Of a stretch of 64,000 bases of DNA, positions 20,778-31,954 are shown piece by piece. The position numbers and the translations under genes are program-made. Under the pieces are notes generated by a model. That model saw only the letters and a list, made by a program, of their open reading frames with translations. It was not told the origin of the DNA and did no database searches. The stretch is from Alphaproteobacteria bacterium. Lineage in GTDB: Bacteria > Pseudomonadota > Alphaproteobacteria > Micropepsales > Micropepsaceae. Position 1 is the stretch's first letter. The number at the start of each line of letters is the position of its first letter. The stretch lies in NCBI GenBank assembly GCA_947475445.1, contig CANJLC010000001.1:62001-126000 (forward strand), given 5' to 3'.

Positions 20778-20792
20778 TTAACAGTTCCTTAA
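20778..20792. promoter_or_regulatory. Candidate CtrA binding site TTAA-N7-TTAA
   Basis: TTAACAGTTCCTTAA in the divergent intergenic region 20698-20846. Confidence 0.45.
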
Positions 20793-20846
20793 GCGCATCC
20801 TTCAGACCGTAGGAATTCAGTAAGCCCGGCACTGTATTCTTGGCCC

Positions 20847-22001
20847 ATGGGCCGGAGCGTGCCGATTTTCCTGAGGGCTGCCGTCATTGCGTCTGCGTGC
20901 GCGATGTTGCTGGTTTGCGTGCGCGCCGCGCATGCCCAGTCCACCAACAATGACGGCTACGGCCTCAATCCGATTCCCGCGCCCACGACATCGGTTGGCC
21001 GCGCGCCGCTTGCCCCAGCTTATCCGCAAGGCTACACGCCGCCCGCTGCCGCGCCGGTCGCGCAAGGCTACACACCGGCGCCGGGCCAATCTTCGCCTTA
21101 TCAGTCTTCGCCTTACGCGCCCCAAGCCAATGCAGGCTACGGCCAAAGCGGCTACGCGCCCGCACCGGCGCAATCGCTCTATCCGCAGAATACCCAGCAG
21201 CCCTATCAGCAACAGCAGCAAGCTTACGCGCAGCCCTATGCCCAGCCCGCGCCATATCCGGCTGCGCCGTATTATCCGCCGGTGCAGACCGCCTTTGCCG
21301 CGCAGCAGGCATACGCCACCGCGCCCGCCCAGCCTTATGGCTATGTCAAATTGCCGGTGCAGGCTGCGCCGCAAAATCCCGGCTATTATCCCGTTGCCGC
21401 CACCAGCTACGGCACGCAGGGGATGACCGATCCCAATGCCTATTACGCGCCCAGCAGCAACGGCCAGGCCAATGTCGCTGCCGGTTACCTGCTCGGTTCA
21501 GGCGACAAGGTGCGCGTCAGCGTCTTTGGCGAAGATGATCTTACCGGCGAATACCAGATTGACGGCTCCGGCATGGTGCGCATGCCGCTGATCGGCACGT
21601 TGCGCGCCGCCGGTTACACCGCGCCGCAGCTGGAGGCCGCCATCGGCGGCACGCTGGCCCAGGGTTATCTCAAAAGCCCGCGCGTCAATGTTGAAATCGT
21701 CACCTACCGTCCCTTCTACATTATCGGCGCGGTCAACCGTCCCGGCGAATATCCCTATGCCAGCAACATGAGCGTGCTGAACGCGGTGGCGGTGGGCGGC
21801 GGGTTCACCGACAAGGCCAAGGTCAGCATGGTCTATGTCCGCCACGAAGGCAGCACCGTGGAAGAAGCGCTTCCCGCCAGCCAGATGACCCGCATCTGGC
21901 CCGGTGATGTGGTGCGGGTGAAATCCACCCTGTTCTGGGACGCGATGGACATCTTTACGCCGCTGGCGCCGGTCGGTTTCGCCGCCGCCGCGATCCGCTG
22001 A
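20847..22001 (+). CDS. Polysaccharide export (Wza-type) protein with long Pro/Gln/Tyr/Ala-rich N-terminal region
   Basis: YLLGSGDKVRVSVFGEDDLTGEYQIDGSGMVRMPLIGTLRAAGYTAPQLEAAIGGTLAQGYLKSPRVNVEIVTYRPFYIIGAVNRPGEYPY (poly_export plus SLBB). Confidence 0.88.
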   Translation: MGRSVPIFLRAAVIASACAMLLVCVRAAHAQSTNNDGYGLNPIPAPTTSVGRAPLAPAYPQGYTPPAAAPVAQGYTPAPGQSSPYQSSPYAPQANAGYGQSGYAPAPAQSLYPQNTQQPYQQQQQAYAQPYAQPAPYPAAPYYPPVQTAFAAQQAYATAPAQPYGYVKLPVQAAPQNPGYYPVAATSYGTQGMTDPNAYYAPSSNGQANVAAGYLLGSGDKVRVSVFGEDDLTGEYQIDGSGMVRMPLIGTLRAAGYTAPQLEAAIGGTLAQGYLKSPRVNVEIVTYRPFYIIGAVNRPGEYPYASNMSVLNAVAVGGGFTDKAKVSMVYVRHEGSTVEEALPASQMTRIWPGDVVRVKSTLFWDAMDIFTPLAPVGFAAAAIR

Positions 22002-22013
22002 TTTTAAGGTCGC

Positions 22014-22038
22014 ACGTCCCGCGGAAAACCGCGGACGT
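22014..22038 (+). terminator. GC-rich hairpin, possible terminator
   Basis: ACGTCcCGCGG-AAAA-CCGCGGACGT stem with one bulged C; no clear U tract. Confidence 0.4.
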
Positions 22039-22127
22039 CATTGTGTTTCCGCGCCGCCGCCGCACTTTTCCGGGCCGATGCTCCCGGTAAACTTTACCTG
22101 CGCCCTTGCCGGGAGTAGGGAAGGGCC

Positions 22128-22973
22128 ATGACCTTTCACGCCCCTACCCAGCCCAACGCCATCGTCAGGGCAGGCCATGTCGAAATCGGCAATGCCTGCA
22201 AGCTCAGCATCATTGCCGGGCCCTGCCAGCTGGAAAGCCGCTCCCATGCCTTCGACATGGCGGGCGCGCTGAAGGAAGCCTGCGAAAAGGCCGGCGTCGG
22301 CCTCATCTACAAGACCAGTTTCGACAAGGCCAACCGCACCAGCGCCAATACCGAGCGCGGCATGGGGCTGGAAAAGGCCCTGCCGATTTTCGCCGATATC
22401 CGTTCCAAATTCGGCCTGCCGGTCCTCACCGATGTGCATGAGCGCGACCAGTGCGCCGCCGTGGCGCAAGCCGTGGACATCCTGCAGATTCCCGCTTTCC
22501 TCAGCCGCCAGACCGATCTGCTGGTGGCCGCCGCCCATACCGGCAAGATCGTCAATGTGAAAAAGGGCCAGTTCCTGGCGCCGCAGGACATGAAAAATGT
22601 CATCGCCAAGATCACCGGCGCCGGCAATCCCAATGTGCTGGTAACCGAGCGCGGCGTTTCCTTCGGCTACAACACGCTGGTCAGCGACATGCGCGCCCTG
22701 CCGATCATGGCGGGCTTTGGCGCGCCGGTTGTGTTCGACGCCACCCATTCGGTGCAAGCCCCGGGCGGGCAGGGCGACAAGTCCGGCGGCGACCGCGCCA
22801 TGGTGCCTTACCTTGCGCGCGCGGCCGTTGCGGCGGGCGTGGCGGCGGTTTTCCTGGAAGTGCACCAGGACCCGGACAATGCGCCGTCCGACGGGCCCAA
22901 CATGGTCAAGCTGAAAGACTTCCCGGCGCTGCTGCAGCAGCTGGTGGAAATCGACGCAATCGTCAAACGCTAG
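22128..22973 (+). CDS. kdsA: 3-deoxy-8-phosphooctulonate synthase
   Basis: IIAGPCQLESRSHA, YKTSFDKANRTS, VFDATHSVQAPGGQGDKSGGDR. Confidence 0.96.
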   Translation: MTFHAPTQPNAIVRAGHVEIGNACKLSIIAGPCQLESRSHAFDMAGALKEACEKAGVGLIYKTSFDKANRTSANTERGMGLEKALPIFADIRSKFGLPVLTDVHERDQCAAVAQAVDILQIPAFLSRQTDLLVAAAHTGKIVNVKKGQFLAPQDMKNVIAKITGAGNPNVLVTERGVSFGYNTLVSDMRALPIMAGFGAPVVFDATHSVQAPGGQGDKSGGDRAMVPYLARAAVAAGVAAVFLEVHQDPDNAPSDGPNMVKLKDFPALLQQLVEIDAIVKR

Positions 22974-22979
22974 ACTGCG

Positions 22980-23393
22980 CTAGGCCAAGCTCCAGGCATT
23001 GAAGATTCCGAACGCTGCCAGCGCCACCAGCGCCAGGGTGGAAAAAATGCCGATGCCGAAGCCGGGGCCGCGCCGGCCTGGATTGGCAGGCTTGTAGCCA
23101 ATGGCAAACGCAATACGCCCCAGGCTCCAGGCAAATCCGATAATGCCCGGCGCCCAGCCCTGGAAATAGATCGTCGCCAGCCACAGCGCCGGCAGGAACA
23201 TCACAATCTGTTCGATGGTATTGCCCTGGACGCGCAGGGCGCATTCCAGGTCGGGCGAGCCGGTCATGACGGGCGGCTGGATTCCCACCCGGCGGCGGGT
23301 GCGCGCGACCAATATCGCCGTGCCCAGGGTCACCAGGACGGCAAGAAGCGTGGCGGCAGCGGTCAGAAGCATGGCTGGTGCGGCAAAATTCAT
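22980..23393 (-). CDS. MAPEG-family membrane protein
   Basis: RRRVGIQPPVMTGSPDLECALRVQGNTIEQIVMFLPALWLATIYFQ and four hydrophobic segments. Confidence 0.85.
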   Translation of the reverse strand: MNFAAPAMLLTAAATLLAVLVTLGTAILVARTRRRVGIQPPVMTGSPDLECALRVQGNTIEQIVMFLPALWLATIYFQGWAPGIIGFAWSLGRIAFAIGYKPANPGRRGPGFGIGIFSTLALVALAAFGIFNAWSLA

Positions 23394-23463
23394 GGGGTCC
23401 CCCGTCGTGAAAAGGCGCGTCTTGTCTGACGCGTTGCTCTCGCCTAGAACCCGGCCAGTCTAA

Positions 23464-24759
<1,296 letters not shown>

Positions 24760-24838
24760 CGCCGCTTGGGCTAAGTTCCTTGAATCCTTAACTGAATCCC
24801 GCTTGACGGGCCGAATCACTTTGTGATTCGTTGGGGGA

Positions 24839-25156
24839 ATGCGAATCAGGCGTTCCGTCTCCCGTTTTTTCACGGCTTTGATCCTTCCGGCCATCTCCCT
24901 CGCGGTGATTTCCTATTTCGGCGCCTATGCCATCTGGGGCGATCGCGGCTTGCTGCAGCTTGAGGATGTTCAGGCCAAGCTGGGCCTCAAGCAGGAGCAG
25001 TTGGCCCAGGCCCATGCGGAGCAGGACCGTCTGGCCCAGCGAATCCAGCTGATGGAAGCTGGCCACGCGGATCCCGATCTGGTGGAAGAACTGGCGCGGG
25101 GCCAGTTGATGGACGGCGCTCCCAACCAGGTTTCTGTGCCGCGCAGCGCGCGCTAA
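24839..25156 (+). CDS. FtsB/DivIC-family septum formation initiator
   Basis: Short bitopic protein, coiled coil LKQEQLAQAHAEQDRLAQRIQLM, HADPDLVEELARGQL; position after eno and before pdhA. Confidence 0.8.
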   Translation: MRIRRSVSRFFTALILPAISLAVISYFGAYAIWGDRGLLQLEDVQAKLGLKQEQLAQAHAEQDRLAQRIQLMEAGHADPDLVEELARGQLMDGAPNQVSVPRSAR

Positions 25157-25385
25157 TTGCGCGCAGGATAAACTCACGGAATTGCAGGCTTACCGTGCCC
25201 CGCGCATGGATATTGCGCGGCGCGGCATGGCCCCGACACGACGTTACAGCCAGTAAATCCCTAGACGAAACAAGGGCTCGCGGTTGCGGCGCAACAAAAT
25301 TATAATCGCTTGCCAAGCCGCCGGACCCTCTGTCAAAACGCCTTCGGCCTTAAATTTCACGCCCTTCCAAAGAGCGCAAAAAAAC

Positions 25386-26372
25386 ATGCCGGACGCCAAG
25401 ACCGCCCCCAATATCGCCAACGCCGAAGCCCTCAAGAAAATGTATGCGGACATGCTGCTGATCCGCCGCTTCGAGGAGCGGTCGGGCCAGCTTTACGGCA
25501 TGGGCCTGATCGGTGGCTTCTGCCATCTCTATATCGGCCAGGAAGCGGTGGTGGTGGGCATGCAGGCCGCCACCCGTCCCGAAGACCAGGTCATCACCGC
25601 CTATCGCGACCACGGCCATATGCTGGCCACCGGCATGGACCCCAACGGCGTCATGGCCGAACTGACGGGCCGCTCCGGCGGCTACAGCCGGGGCAAGGGC
25701 GGATCGATGCACATGTTCTCGTCCGACAAGAAATTCTATGGCGGCCACGGCATTGTCGGCGCGCAGGTGCCGCTGGGCACCGGCCTGGCCTTCGCCAACA
25801 AATATCGCGGCAACAAGGGTGTCTGCCTGACCTATTTCGGCGACGGGGCTTCCAACCAGGGCCAGGTCTATGAAAGCTTCAACATGGCCGAGCTGTGGAA
25901 GCTGCCGGTGGTCTACATCATCGAAAACAACCAGTACGCCATGGGCACCTCGGTCAACCGTTCCAGCGCGTTGACGGATTTTTCCAAGCGCGGCAGTTCC
26001 TTCAACATTCCCGGCGTCCAGGTGGACGGCATGGATGTCGAGGCGGTGGAAGCGGCGGGCCGCGAGGCGATGGAATATTGCCGCGCCGGCAAGGGCCCCA
26101 TCATCCTGGAAATGAAAACCTACCGCTATCGTGGGCACTCCATGTCCGATCCCGCCAAATACCGCAGCAAGGAGGAGGTGGCCGAGGTGCGCGAGAAGCG
26201 CGACCCCATCGACCATTTCGCCAGCAAGCTGATCCAGCGCGGCGTCGCCACCGATGCCGACCTCAAGGCGATGGACAGCGCCATCAAGGCCCGCGTCATC
26301 GCCGCGGCGGACTTCGCCACCTCCAGCCCGGAACCGGCTATCGAAGAACTCTACACGGATATAACAGTCTGA
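25386..26372 (+). CDS. pdhA: Pyruvate dehydrogenase E1 component subunit alpha
   Basis: [67 protein letters not shown]. Confidence 0.95.
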   Translation: MPDAKTAPNIANAEALKKMYADMLLIRRFEERSGQLYGMGLIGGFCHLYIGQEAVVVGMQAATRPEDQVITAYRDHGHMLATGMDPNGVMAELTGRSGGYSRGKGGSMHMFSSDKKFYGGHGIVGAQVPLGTGLAFANKYRGNKGVCLTYFGDGASNQGQVYESFNMAELWKLPVVYIIENNQYAMGTSVNRSSALTDFSKRGSSFNIPGVQVDGMDVEAVEAAGREAMEYCRAGKGPIILEMKTYRYRGHSMSDPAKYRSKEEVAEVREKRDPIDHFASKLIQRGVATDADLKAMDSAIKARVIAAADFATSSPEPAIEELYTDITV

Positions 26373-27739
26373 TGTCCACCCAGATCCTCATGCCCGCACT
26401 GTCGCCCACCATGGAAGAGGGCAAGCTCTCCAAATGGCTGGTCAAGGAAGGCGACACCGTCAAGGCCGGCACCATCCTGGCCGAAATCGAAACCGACAAG
26501 GCGACGATGGAATTTGAAGCGGTGGATGAAGGCCGCATCGGACAAATTCTCGTTCCTGCCGGCAGCGAAGGCGTCAAGGTCAACGCCCCCATCGCCACCT
26601 TGCTGGCGGATGGCGAAGACGCTTCTGCCGCTGCCGCCCCCGCCGCAAAAGCGGCGCCCAAATCTGAAGCGCCTGCGCCGCAGGCCGCCGCCGGTGCACC
26701 CTCCGCGCCCAAAATCGAAATCGCCAGCGATCCCGCTCTGCCGCCCGGCACCGAGATGGTGATGACCACGGTGCGCGACGCGCTGCGCGACGCCATGGCC
26801 GAGGAAATGCGCCGCGACGAGCTGGTGTTCCTGATGGGCGAGGAAGTCGCCGAGTATCAGGGCGCCTACAAGATCAGCCAGGGCCTGCTGGAGGAATTCG
26901 GCGAAAAGCGCGTGATCGACACGCCCATCACCGAGCATGGTTTTGCCGGCCTTGCCGTGGGCGCGGCCTTTGACGGCCTCAGGCCCATCGTCGAATTCAT
27001 GACCTGGAATTTCGCCATGCAGGCGATGGACCAGATCATCAACTCCGCCGCCAAGACGCGCTACATGTCGGGCGGCCAGATGAGCAGCCCCATCGTGTTT
27101 CGCGGCCCCAACGGCGCAGCCGCCCGCGTCGGCGCCCAGCACAGCCAGGATTATTCCGCCTGGTATGCCAGCGTCCCCGGCCTGAAGGTCATCGCGCCGT
27201 ATTTTGCCGCCGATGCCAAGGGCCTGCTCAAGGCCGCCATCCGCGATCCCAATCCGGTCATCTTCCTGGAAAACGAAATCGTTTACGGCAGATCCTTTGA
27301 GGTTCCCAAGCTGGATGATTTCGTCCTGCCCATCGGCAAGGCGCGCGTGGTCAAGGAAGGCAAGGACGTGACGATGGTATCCTATTCCATCGCGGTCGGC
27401 CTGGCGCTGGAAGCAGCGCAGAAGCTTGCGGAAGAGGGCATTGATGCCGAAGTCATCGACCTTCGCACCCTGCGTCCGCTGGACATGGATACCGTCCTGG
27501 CCTCGGTGAAGAAAACCAACCGCATCGTCACCGTCGAACAATGCTGGCCAATCTGCTCCATCGGCACCGAAGTCTCCTCCCAGGTCGTGGCCCAGGCGTT
27601 CGATTATCTCGACGCGCCGCCCGGCAAGGTCACGGGCAAGGATGTGCCCATGCCCTATGCTGCAAACCTGGAAAAGCTGGCCTTGCCCACGGTTGATGAT
27701 GTGATCGCGGCGGTCAAAGCCGTCTGCTACAGGAGCTAA
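26372..27739 (+). CDS. pdhB: Pyruvate dehydrogenase E1 component subunit beta with N-terminal lipoyl domain
   Basis: Lipoyl motif [12 protein letters not shown], then transketolase-type E1 beta with [15 protein letters not shown]. Confidence 0.95.
   Translation: MSTQILMPALSPTMEEGKLSKWLVKEGDTVKAGTILAEIETDKATMEFEAVDEGRIGQILVPAGSEGVKVNAPIATLLADGEDASAAAAPAAKAAPKSEAPAPQAAAGAPSAPKIEIASDPALPPGTEMVMTTVRDALRDAMAEEMRRDELVFLMGEEVAEYQGAYKISQGLLEEFGEKRVIDTPITEHGFAGLAVGAAFDGLRPIVEFMTWNFAMQAMDQIINSAAKTRYMSGGQMSSPIVFRGPNGAAARVGAQHSQDYSAWYASVPGLKVIAPYFAADAKGLLKAAIRDPNPVIFLENEIVYGRSFEVPKLDDFVLPIGKARVVKEGKDVTMVSYSIAVGLALEAAQKLAEEGIDAEVIDLRTLRPLDMDTVLASVKKTNRIVTVEQCWPICSIGTEVSSQVVAQAFDYLDAPPGKVTGKDVPMPYAANLEKLALPTVDDVIAAVKAVCYRS
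26400..26454 (+). repeat. 55-bp direct repeat, copy 1 (pdhB lipoyl domain)
   Basis: tgtcgcccaccatggaagagggcaagctctccaaatggctggtcaaggaaggcga, identical to 27770-27824. Confidence 0.9.
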
Positions 27740-27741
27740 CT

Positions 27742-29049
27742 GTGGCAACCAACATCCTGATGCCCGCTTTGTCGCCCACCATGGAAGAGGGCAAGCTCTC
27801 CAAATGGCTGGTCAAGGAAGGCGATGTCGTGAAGTCCGGCACCATCCTGGCCGAGATTGAAACCGACAAGGCCACCATGGAATTCGAAGCGGTGGACGAA
27901 GGCCGCATCGGAAAAATCCTGGTCCCCGAAGGCAGCGAAGGCGTGAAGGTCAATGCGCCTATCGCCATCCTGCTTGATGAAGGCGAAAAACTGGGCGCGG
28001 TGAATATCCCCGCCGCCATGAACGACATCAAGGCCGCGGTGAAGGCCGAAGTGCCGGCGGCCAAGCCCGCCGCCGCTCCCGCTCCCGTTGCTGCCGCACC
28101 CGCTCCCGCACCCGCTGCTGACGGCAAGCGCCTTTTCGCTTCGCCGCTGGCCCGCCGCGTCGCCGCCCAGAAGGGCATTGATCTTTCCGGCCTGGCAGGC
28201 TCGGGCCCGCGCGGCCGCATCGTTTTGCACGATGTGGAAAACGCCAAGCCCGGCGCAAAGCCGGCTGCAGCGCCTGCTGCCGCCGCCACAGGCGGCGGCA
28301 TCGGTGTGGCGGCGTTGCCTGATGCGCGCATGTTCTACAAGGCGGGCGAATACGAAGAAGTGCTGCATGACTCCATGCGCAAGGCCATCGCCAAGCGCCT
28401 GACCTCGGCCAAGGCGCTGATCCCGCATTATTACCTCACCATCGATTGCAACCTGACTTCGCTGATGGCCACCCGCGAGGCGCTGAACGCCGCCGCCCCC
28501 AAGGGCAAGGACAAAGTCCCCGCCTACAAGCTGTCGGTGAATGATTTCGTGGTGAAAGCCTCGGCCATGGCGCTGATCAAGCATCCGGACGTCAATGCCA
28601 GCTGGACCGATACCGCCATCCTCAAGCACAAGCACGCCGATGTCGGCATTGCCGTGGCGATCCCCTCGGGCCTGATTACGCCGATTGTCTTTGCGGCGGA
28701 AAGCAAGGGCCTGCACGAGATCTCCAACGAAGTGAAGGAACTGGCGGGCAAGGCCAAGGACAAGAAACTCAAGCCCCAGGAATATGAAGGCGGCGGCTTC
28801 TCGGTTTCCAATCTCGGCATGTTCGGCATCAAGAGCTTCACCTCGATCATCAACCCGCCCCAGTCCTGCATCATTGCGGTGGGTGCGGGCGAGGAACGCG
28901 CCATTGTGGTGAACGGCAAGATCGAAGTGGCCACCATGATGACCGTGACCATGTCCTGCGACCACCGCGTGGTGGACGGCGCCACCGGCGCGAAATTCCT
29001 GCAAACCTTCAAGCAGTTCATCGAAGAACCTGCTTCGATGCTGCTCTAG
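27742..29049 (+). CDS. pdhC: Dihydrolipoamide acetyltransferase (PDH E2)
   Basis: Lipoyl [49 protein letters not shown]; catalytic [13 protein letters not shown]. Confidence 0.95.
   Translation: MATNILMPALSPTMEEGKLSKWLVKEGDVVKSGTILAEIETDKATMEFEAVDEGRIGKILVPEGSEGVKVNAPIAILLDEGEKLGAVNIPAAMNDIKAAVKAEVPAAKPAAAPAPVAAAPAPAPAADGKRLFASPLARRVAAQKGIDLSGLAGSGPRGRIVLHDVENAKPGAKPAAAPAAAATGGGIGVAALPDARMFYKAGEYEEVLHDSMRKAIAKRLTSAKALIPHYYLTIDCNLTSLMATREALNAAAPKGKDKVPAYKLSVNDFVVKASAMALIKHPDVNASWTDTAILKHKHADVGIAVAIPSGLITPIVFAAESKGLHEISNEVKELAGKAKDKKLKPQEYEGGGFSVSNLGMFGIKSFTSIINPPQSCIIAVGAGEERAIVVNGKIEVATMMTVTMSCDHRVVDGATGAKFLQTFKQFIEEPASMLL
27770..27824 (+). repeat. 55-bp direct repeat, copy 2 (pdhC lipoyl domain)
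   Basis: Identical to 26400-26454. Confidence 0.9.
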
Positions 29050-29058
29050 GGCGAGACG

Positions 29059-30459
29059 ATGGCCGATACCAGCTTTGACGTGATTGTGGTGGGCGGCGGC
29101 CCCGGCGGCTATGTCTGCGCCATCCGCTGCGCCCAGCTCGGCCTCAAGACCGCCGTGGTCGAGCGCGACCGCCTGGGCGGCATCTGCCTGAACTGGGGCT
29201 GCATTCCCACCAAGGCGCTGCTGCGCTCCTCCGAAACCTGGCACATGCTGCACCGGCTTGGGGAATTCGGCCTCTCCGCCGACAATTTCAAGTTCGACAT
29301 ATCCAAGATCGTGGCCCGTTCGCGCGGCGTGTCGCAGCAGCTGTCCAACGGTGTCGGCTTCCTGATGAAAAAGCACAAGATCACCGTGATCGCCGGTTCC
29401 GCCAAGCTGGCGGGCAAGGGCAAGCTGACGGTCACGCAGGACGGCAAGAACGCCGATTACACGGCCAAGAATATCGTGCTAGCCACAGGCGCCCGCGCCC
29501 GCACCATGCCGAGCCTGGAACCGGATGGCCTGCTGATCTGGACCTACCGCGAAGCCATGGTGCCGCCCAGCTTCCCCAAATCGCTCCTGGTGGTCGGCTC
29601 CGGCGCCATCGGCATTGAATTCGCCAGCTTCTACCGCACCTTGGGTGCCGAGGTGACAGTGGTCGAAGTTCTTGACCGCGTCATGCCGGTGGAAGACGAG
29701 GAAATTTCCGCTTTCGCCGCCAAGGCTTTCACCAAGCAGGGCATGAAGCTCAAGCTGGGCACGACCGTCACGGCGCTGAAAAAAGGCGCGGACAATGTCA
29801 CCGCCACGCTCAAGGCCAAGGACGGCAAGACCGAAGACATCACCGTGGACCGCGTCATCCTGGCCATGGGCATTGTCGGCAATGTGGAAAATATCGGCCT
29901 CGAAGCCGCCGGCATCAAGGTGGACCGCACCCACATCGTGGCGGGCAAGTATGGCGAAACCGGCGTGGACGGCGTCTGGGCCATCGGCGACCTGGTCGGC
30001 GGTCCCTGGCTGGCGCACAAGGCCATGCATGAAGGCGTCATCGTCGCGGAAAAAATCGCCGGGGTGAAAGGCGTGCATCCCCTCAATCCCGCCAACGTGC
30101 CGGGCTGCACCTATTGCTGGCCGCAGGTTGCTTCTGTCGGCATGACCGAAGCCAAGGCCAAGGAAGCCGGCCGCAAGGTCAAGGTTGGCCGCTTCCCCTT
30201 CATCGGCAACGGCAAGGCCATTGCGCTGGGCGAGGCCGAAGGCCTGGTCAAGACCGTATTCGATGCCGAGACAGGTGAATTGCTCGGCGCTCACATGATC
30301 GGTGCGGAAGTCACCGAACTGATCCAGGGCTATGTCATCGCCAAGACCAATGAGCTCACCGAAGAAGAGCTGGGCCACACCATCTTCCCGCATCCGACCC
30401 TGTCGGAAATGATGCACGAAGCCGTGCTGGATGCGGACAAGAAAGCCTTACATATCTAA
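29059..30459 (+). CDS. lpdA: Dihydrolipoyl dehydrogenase
   Basis: VVGGGPGGYVCAIRCAQLG, GGICLNWGCIPTKALL, FPHPTLSEMMHEAVLDA. Confidence 0.95.
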   Translation: MADTSFDVIVVGGGPGGYVCAIRCAQLGLKTAVVERDRLGGICLNWGCIPTKALLRSSETWHMLHRLGEFGLSADNFKFDISKIVARSRGVSQQLSNGVGFLMKKHKITVIAGSAKLAGKGKLTVTQDGKNADYTAKNIVLATGARARTMPSLEPDGLLIWTYREAMVPPSFPKSLLVVGSGAIGIEFASFYRTLGAEVTVVEVLDRVMPVEDEEISAFAAKAFTKQGMKLKLGTTVTALKKGADNVTATLKAKDGKTEDITVDRVILAMGIVGNVENIGLEAAGIKVDRTHIVAGKYGETGVDGVWAIGDLVGGPWLAHKAMHEGVIVAEKIAGVKGVHPLNPANVPGCTYCWPQVASVGMTEAKAKEAGRKVKVGRFPFIGNGKAIALGEAEGLVKTVFDAETGELLGAHMIGAEVTELIQGYVIAKTNELTEEELGHTIFPHPTLSEMMHEAVLDADKKALHI

Positions 30460-31002
30460 CAGGCGCTTGACGTCCTGCGCCATCGCACCGGTATCGCCGG
30501 TGTCGGTGGTGACCAGCCGCGCCTTGGCGTCGCGGCCAAAGAAGAACACCGCGTTGGAATGCATCACCTCATAGGGCGGCCCCTTGGTGACGCCATAGGC
30601 GACGCGATAGCGGCGCGCCACATCGGCCAATTCGTTGGCGCTGCCGGATAGGCCATCGACCTGGGCAGAAAAAGCGGCGGCATATTTCTTCAGGGCCGCT
30701 GGCGTATCGCGGTCCGGGTCCACGCTGACGAACAGCACCCGCACGTCGGGGCTTGCCACCTTGCTGAGCATGTCCGCCAGGTTCGCCAGGGTGGTGGGGC
30801 AGACATCGGGGCAATTGGTATAGCCGAAATACAGCGCCACCACCTTGCCCTGGTAATCCTTTGCCGTAACCACCTTGCCGTCGCCGGCGCGGGTCATGCG
30901 CAGATCCAGCCGCGGCATGGCGCCCGAGACATCGGTCATGTGAAAGCCCGACTTGCCGCAACCGGCAAGCAGCAACACAAGGGCGAAGGCAAAGATCCGC
31001 AT
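30448..31002 (-). CDS. SCO1/SenC family copper chaperone lipoprotein
   Basis: Lipobox LLLAGCGK; GYTNCPDVCPTTLANLADML; FVSVDPDRDTP; overlaps the lpdA 3' end by 12 bp. Confidence 0.9.
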   Translation of the reverse strand: MRIFAFALVLLLAGCGKSGFHMTDVSGAMPRLDLRMTRAGDGKVVTAKDYQGKVVALYFGYTNCPDVCPTTLANLADMLSKVASPDVRVLFVSVDPDRDTPAALKKYAAAFSAQVDGLSGSANELADVARRYRVAYGVTKGPPYEVMHSNAVFFFGRDAKARLVTTDTGDTGAMAQDVKRLLDM

Positions 31003-31060
31003 GGCCGCGTCCTTATCACGCTCTTGCTCCATGCCGATACGCGCTTAAAGTCGCGCCCGC

Positions 31061-31954
31061 ATGACAAGATCGGCTTCCTGGCTGTGGTATGGCGCGCTGC
31101 TGGTGGCGGGCTCGCTGCTTTACACCATTTCCGCCCGTTTCCCGGCCCAGCTTCCCGCCTTCATGCCCTGGGAATTTCACTGGCCGGAATTCCTCGCCAC
31201 GGCCTTGTCACTGGCCTGGTTTGTGCGCGGATTAAAGCGCGTGGCGCAGCCGCCAGCCTTGTGGCGGCAGATCTGCTTCGTGGCGGGCGTGATTTCCTTC
31301 TATGTCGTGCTGCAGACCAAGGTGGATTACTACGCCCAGCACATGTTCTTCGTGCATCGCTGGGCGCATTTCGTGCTGCATCATGCCGGCGCGTTCGCCA
31401 TCGCCCTGGGGATGAGCGGTCCCACCCTTTATGCCGGCATGCCGGATTTTCTCAGACCGCTGGTGGATTCAAAAGCCGTCCAGAAAACCGTTTCCGTGCT
31501 TCAGCATCCAGCAGTCGCGCCCGCTTTGTTCGTGGGCCTGCTCTATTTCTGGCTGATCCCGGCCATCCACACCCCCGTGATGCTGAACGCGGACCTTTAC
31601 ATGGTCATGAACTGGAGCATGGCGATCAATGGCGTGATGTTCTGGTCGCTGATACTGGACAATCGCGCCAGGCCGCCGGCCCGGCTGTCCCACCTGATGC
31701 GGGCAGGCCTCATCCTGATCATCGAGCTGCCCCAGATGGTGCTGGGCGCCATCCTGTCGCTGTCCATGTCCGACTATTATCCCGTCTACACCATCTGTGG
31801 CCGCATCATCGCCATGACGGCGCTGAACGACCAGCATTATGGCGGACTGATCATCTGGCTGCCGGGCACCCTGACCAGCTTCGCCGCCATGATCGCAGTG
31901 CTGGTCACAATGCGATTAAACGAGGAGAAGGCTGAGCGCGAACGGGCGGCCTAG
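31061..31954 (+). CDS. Cytochrome c oxidase assembly protein, caa3-type CtaG family
   Basis: Polytopic; MFFVHRWAHFVLHHAGAFAIALGMSGPTLYAGM...IPAIHTPVMLNADLYMVMNWSMAINGVMFW. Confidence 0.82.
   Translation: MTRSASWLWYGALLVAGSLLYTISARFPAQLPAFMPWEFHWPEFLATALSLAWFVRGLKRVAQPPALWRQICFVAGVISFYVVLQTKVDYYAQHMFFVHRWAHFVLHHAGAFAIALGMSGPTLYAGMPDFLRPLVDSKAVQKTVSVLQHPAVAPALFVGLLYFWLIPAIHTPVMLNADLYMVMNWSMAINGVMFWSLILDNRARPPARLSHLMRAGLILIIELPQMVLGAILSLSMSDYYPVYTICGRIIAMTALNDQHYGGLIIWLPGTLTSFAAMIAVLVTMRLNEEKAERERAA

Noticed and set aside
26393-27925. Recent tandem duplication of a whole gene
   Set aside because: Similarity is limited to the lipoyl domain; E1 beta and E2 bodies are unrelated. A lipoyl domain on E1 beta is established for Alphaproteobacteria.
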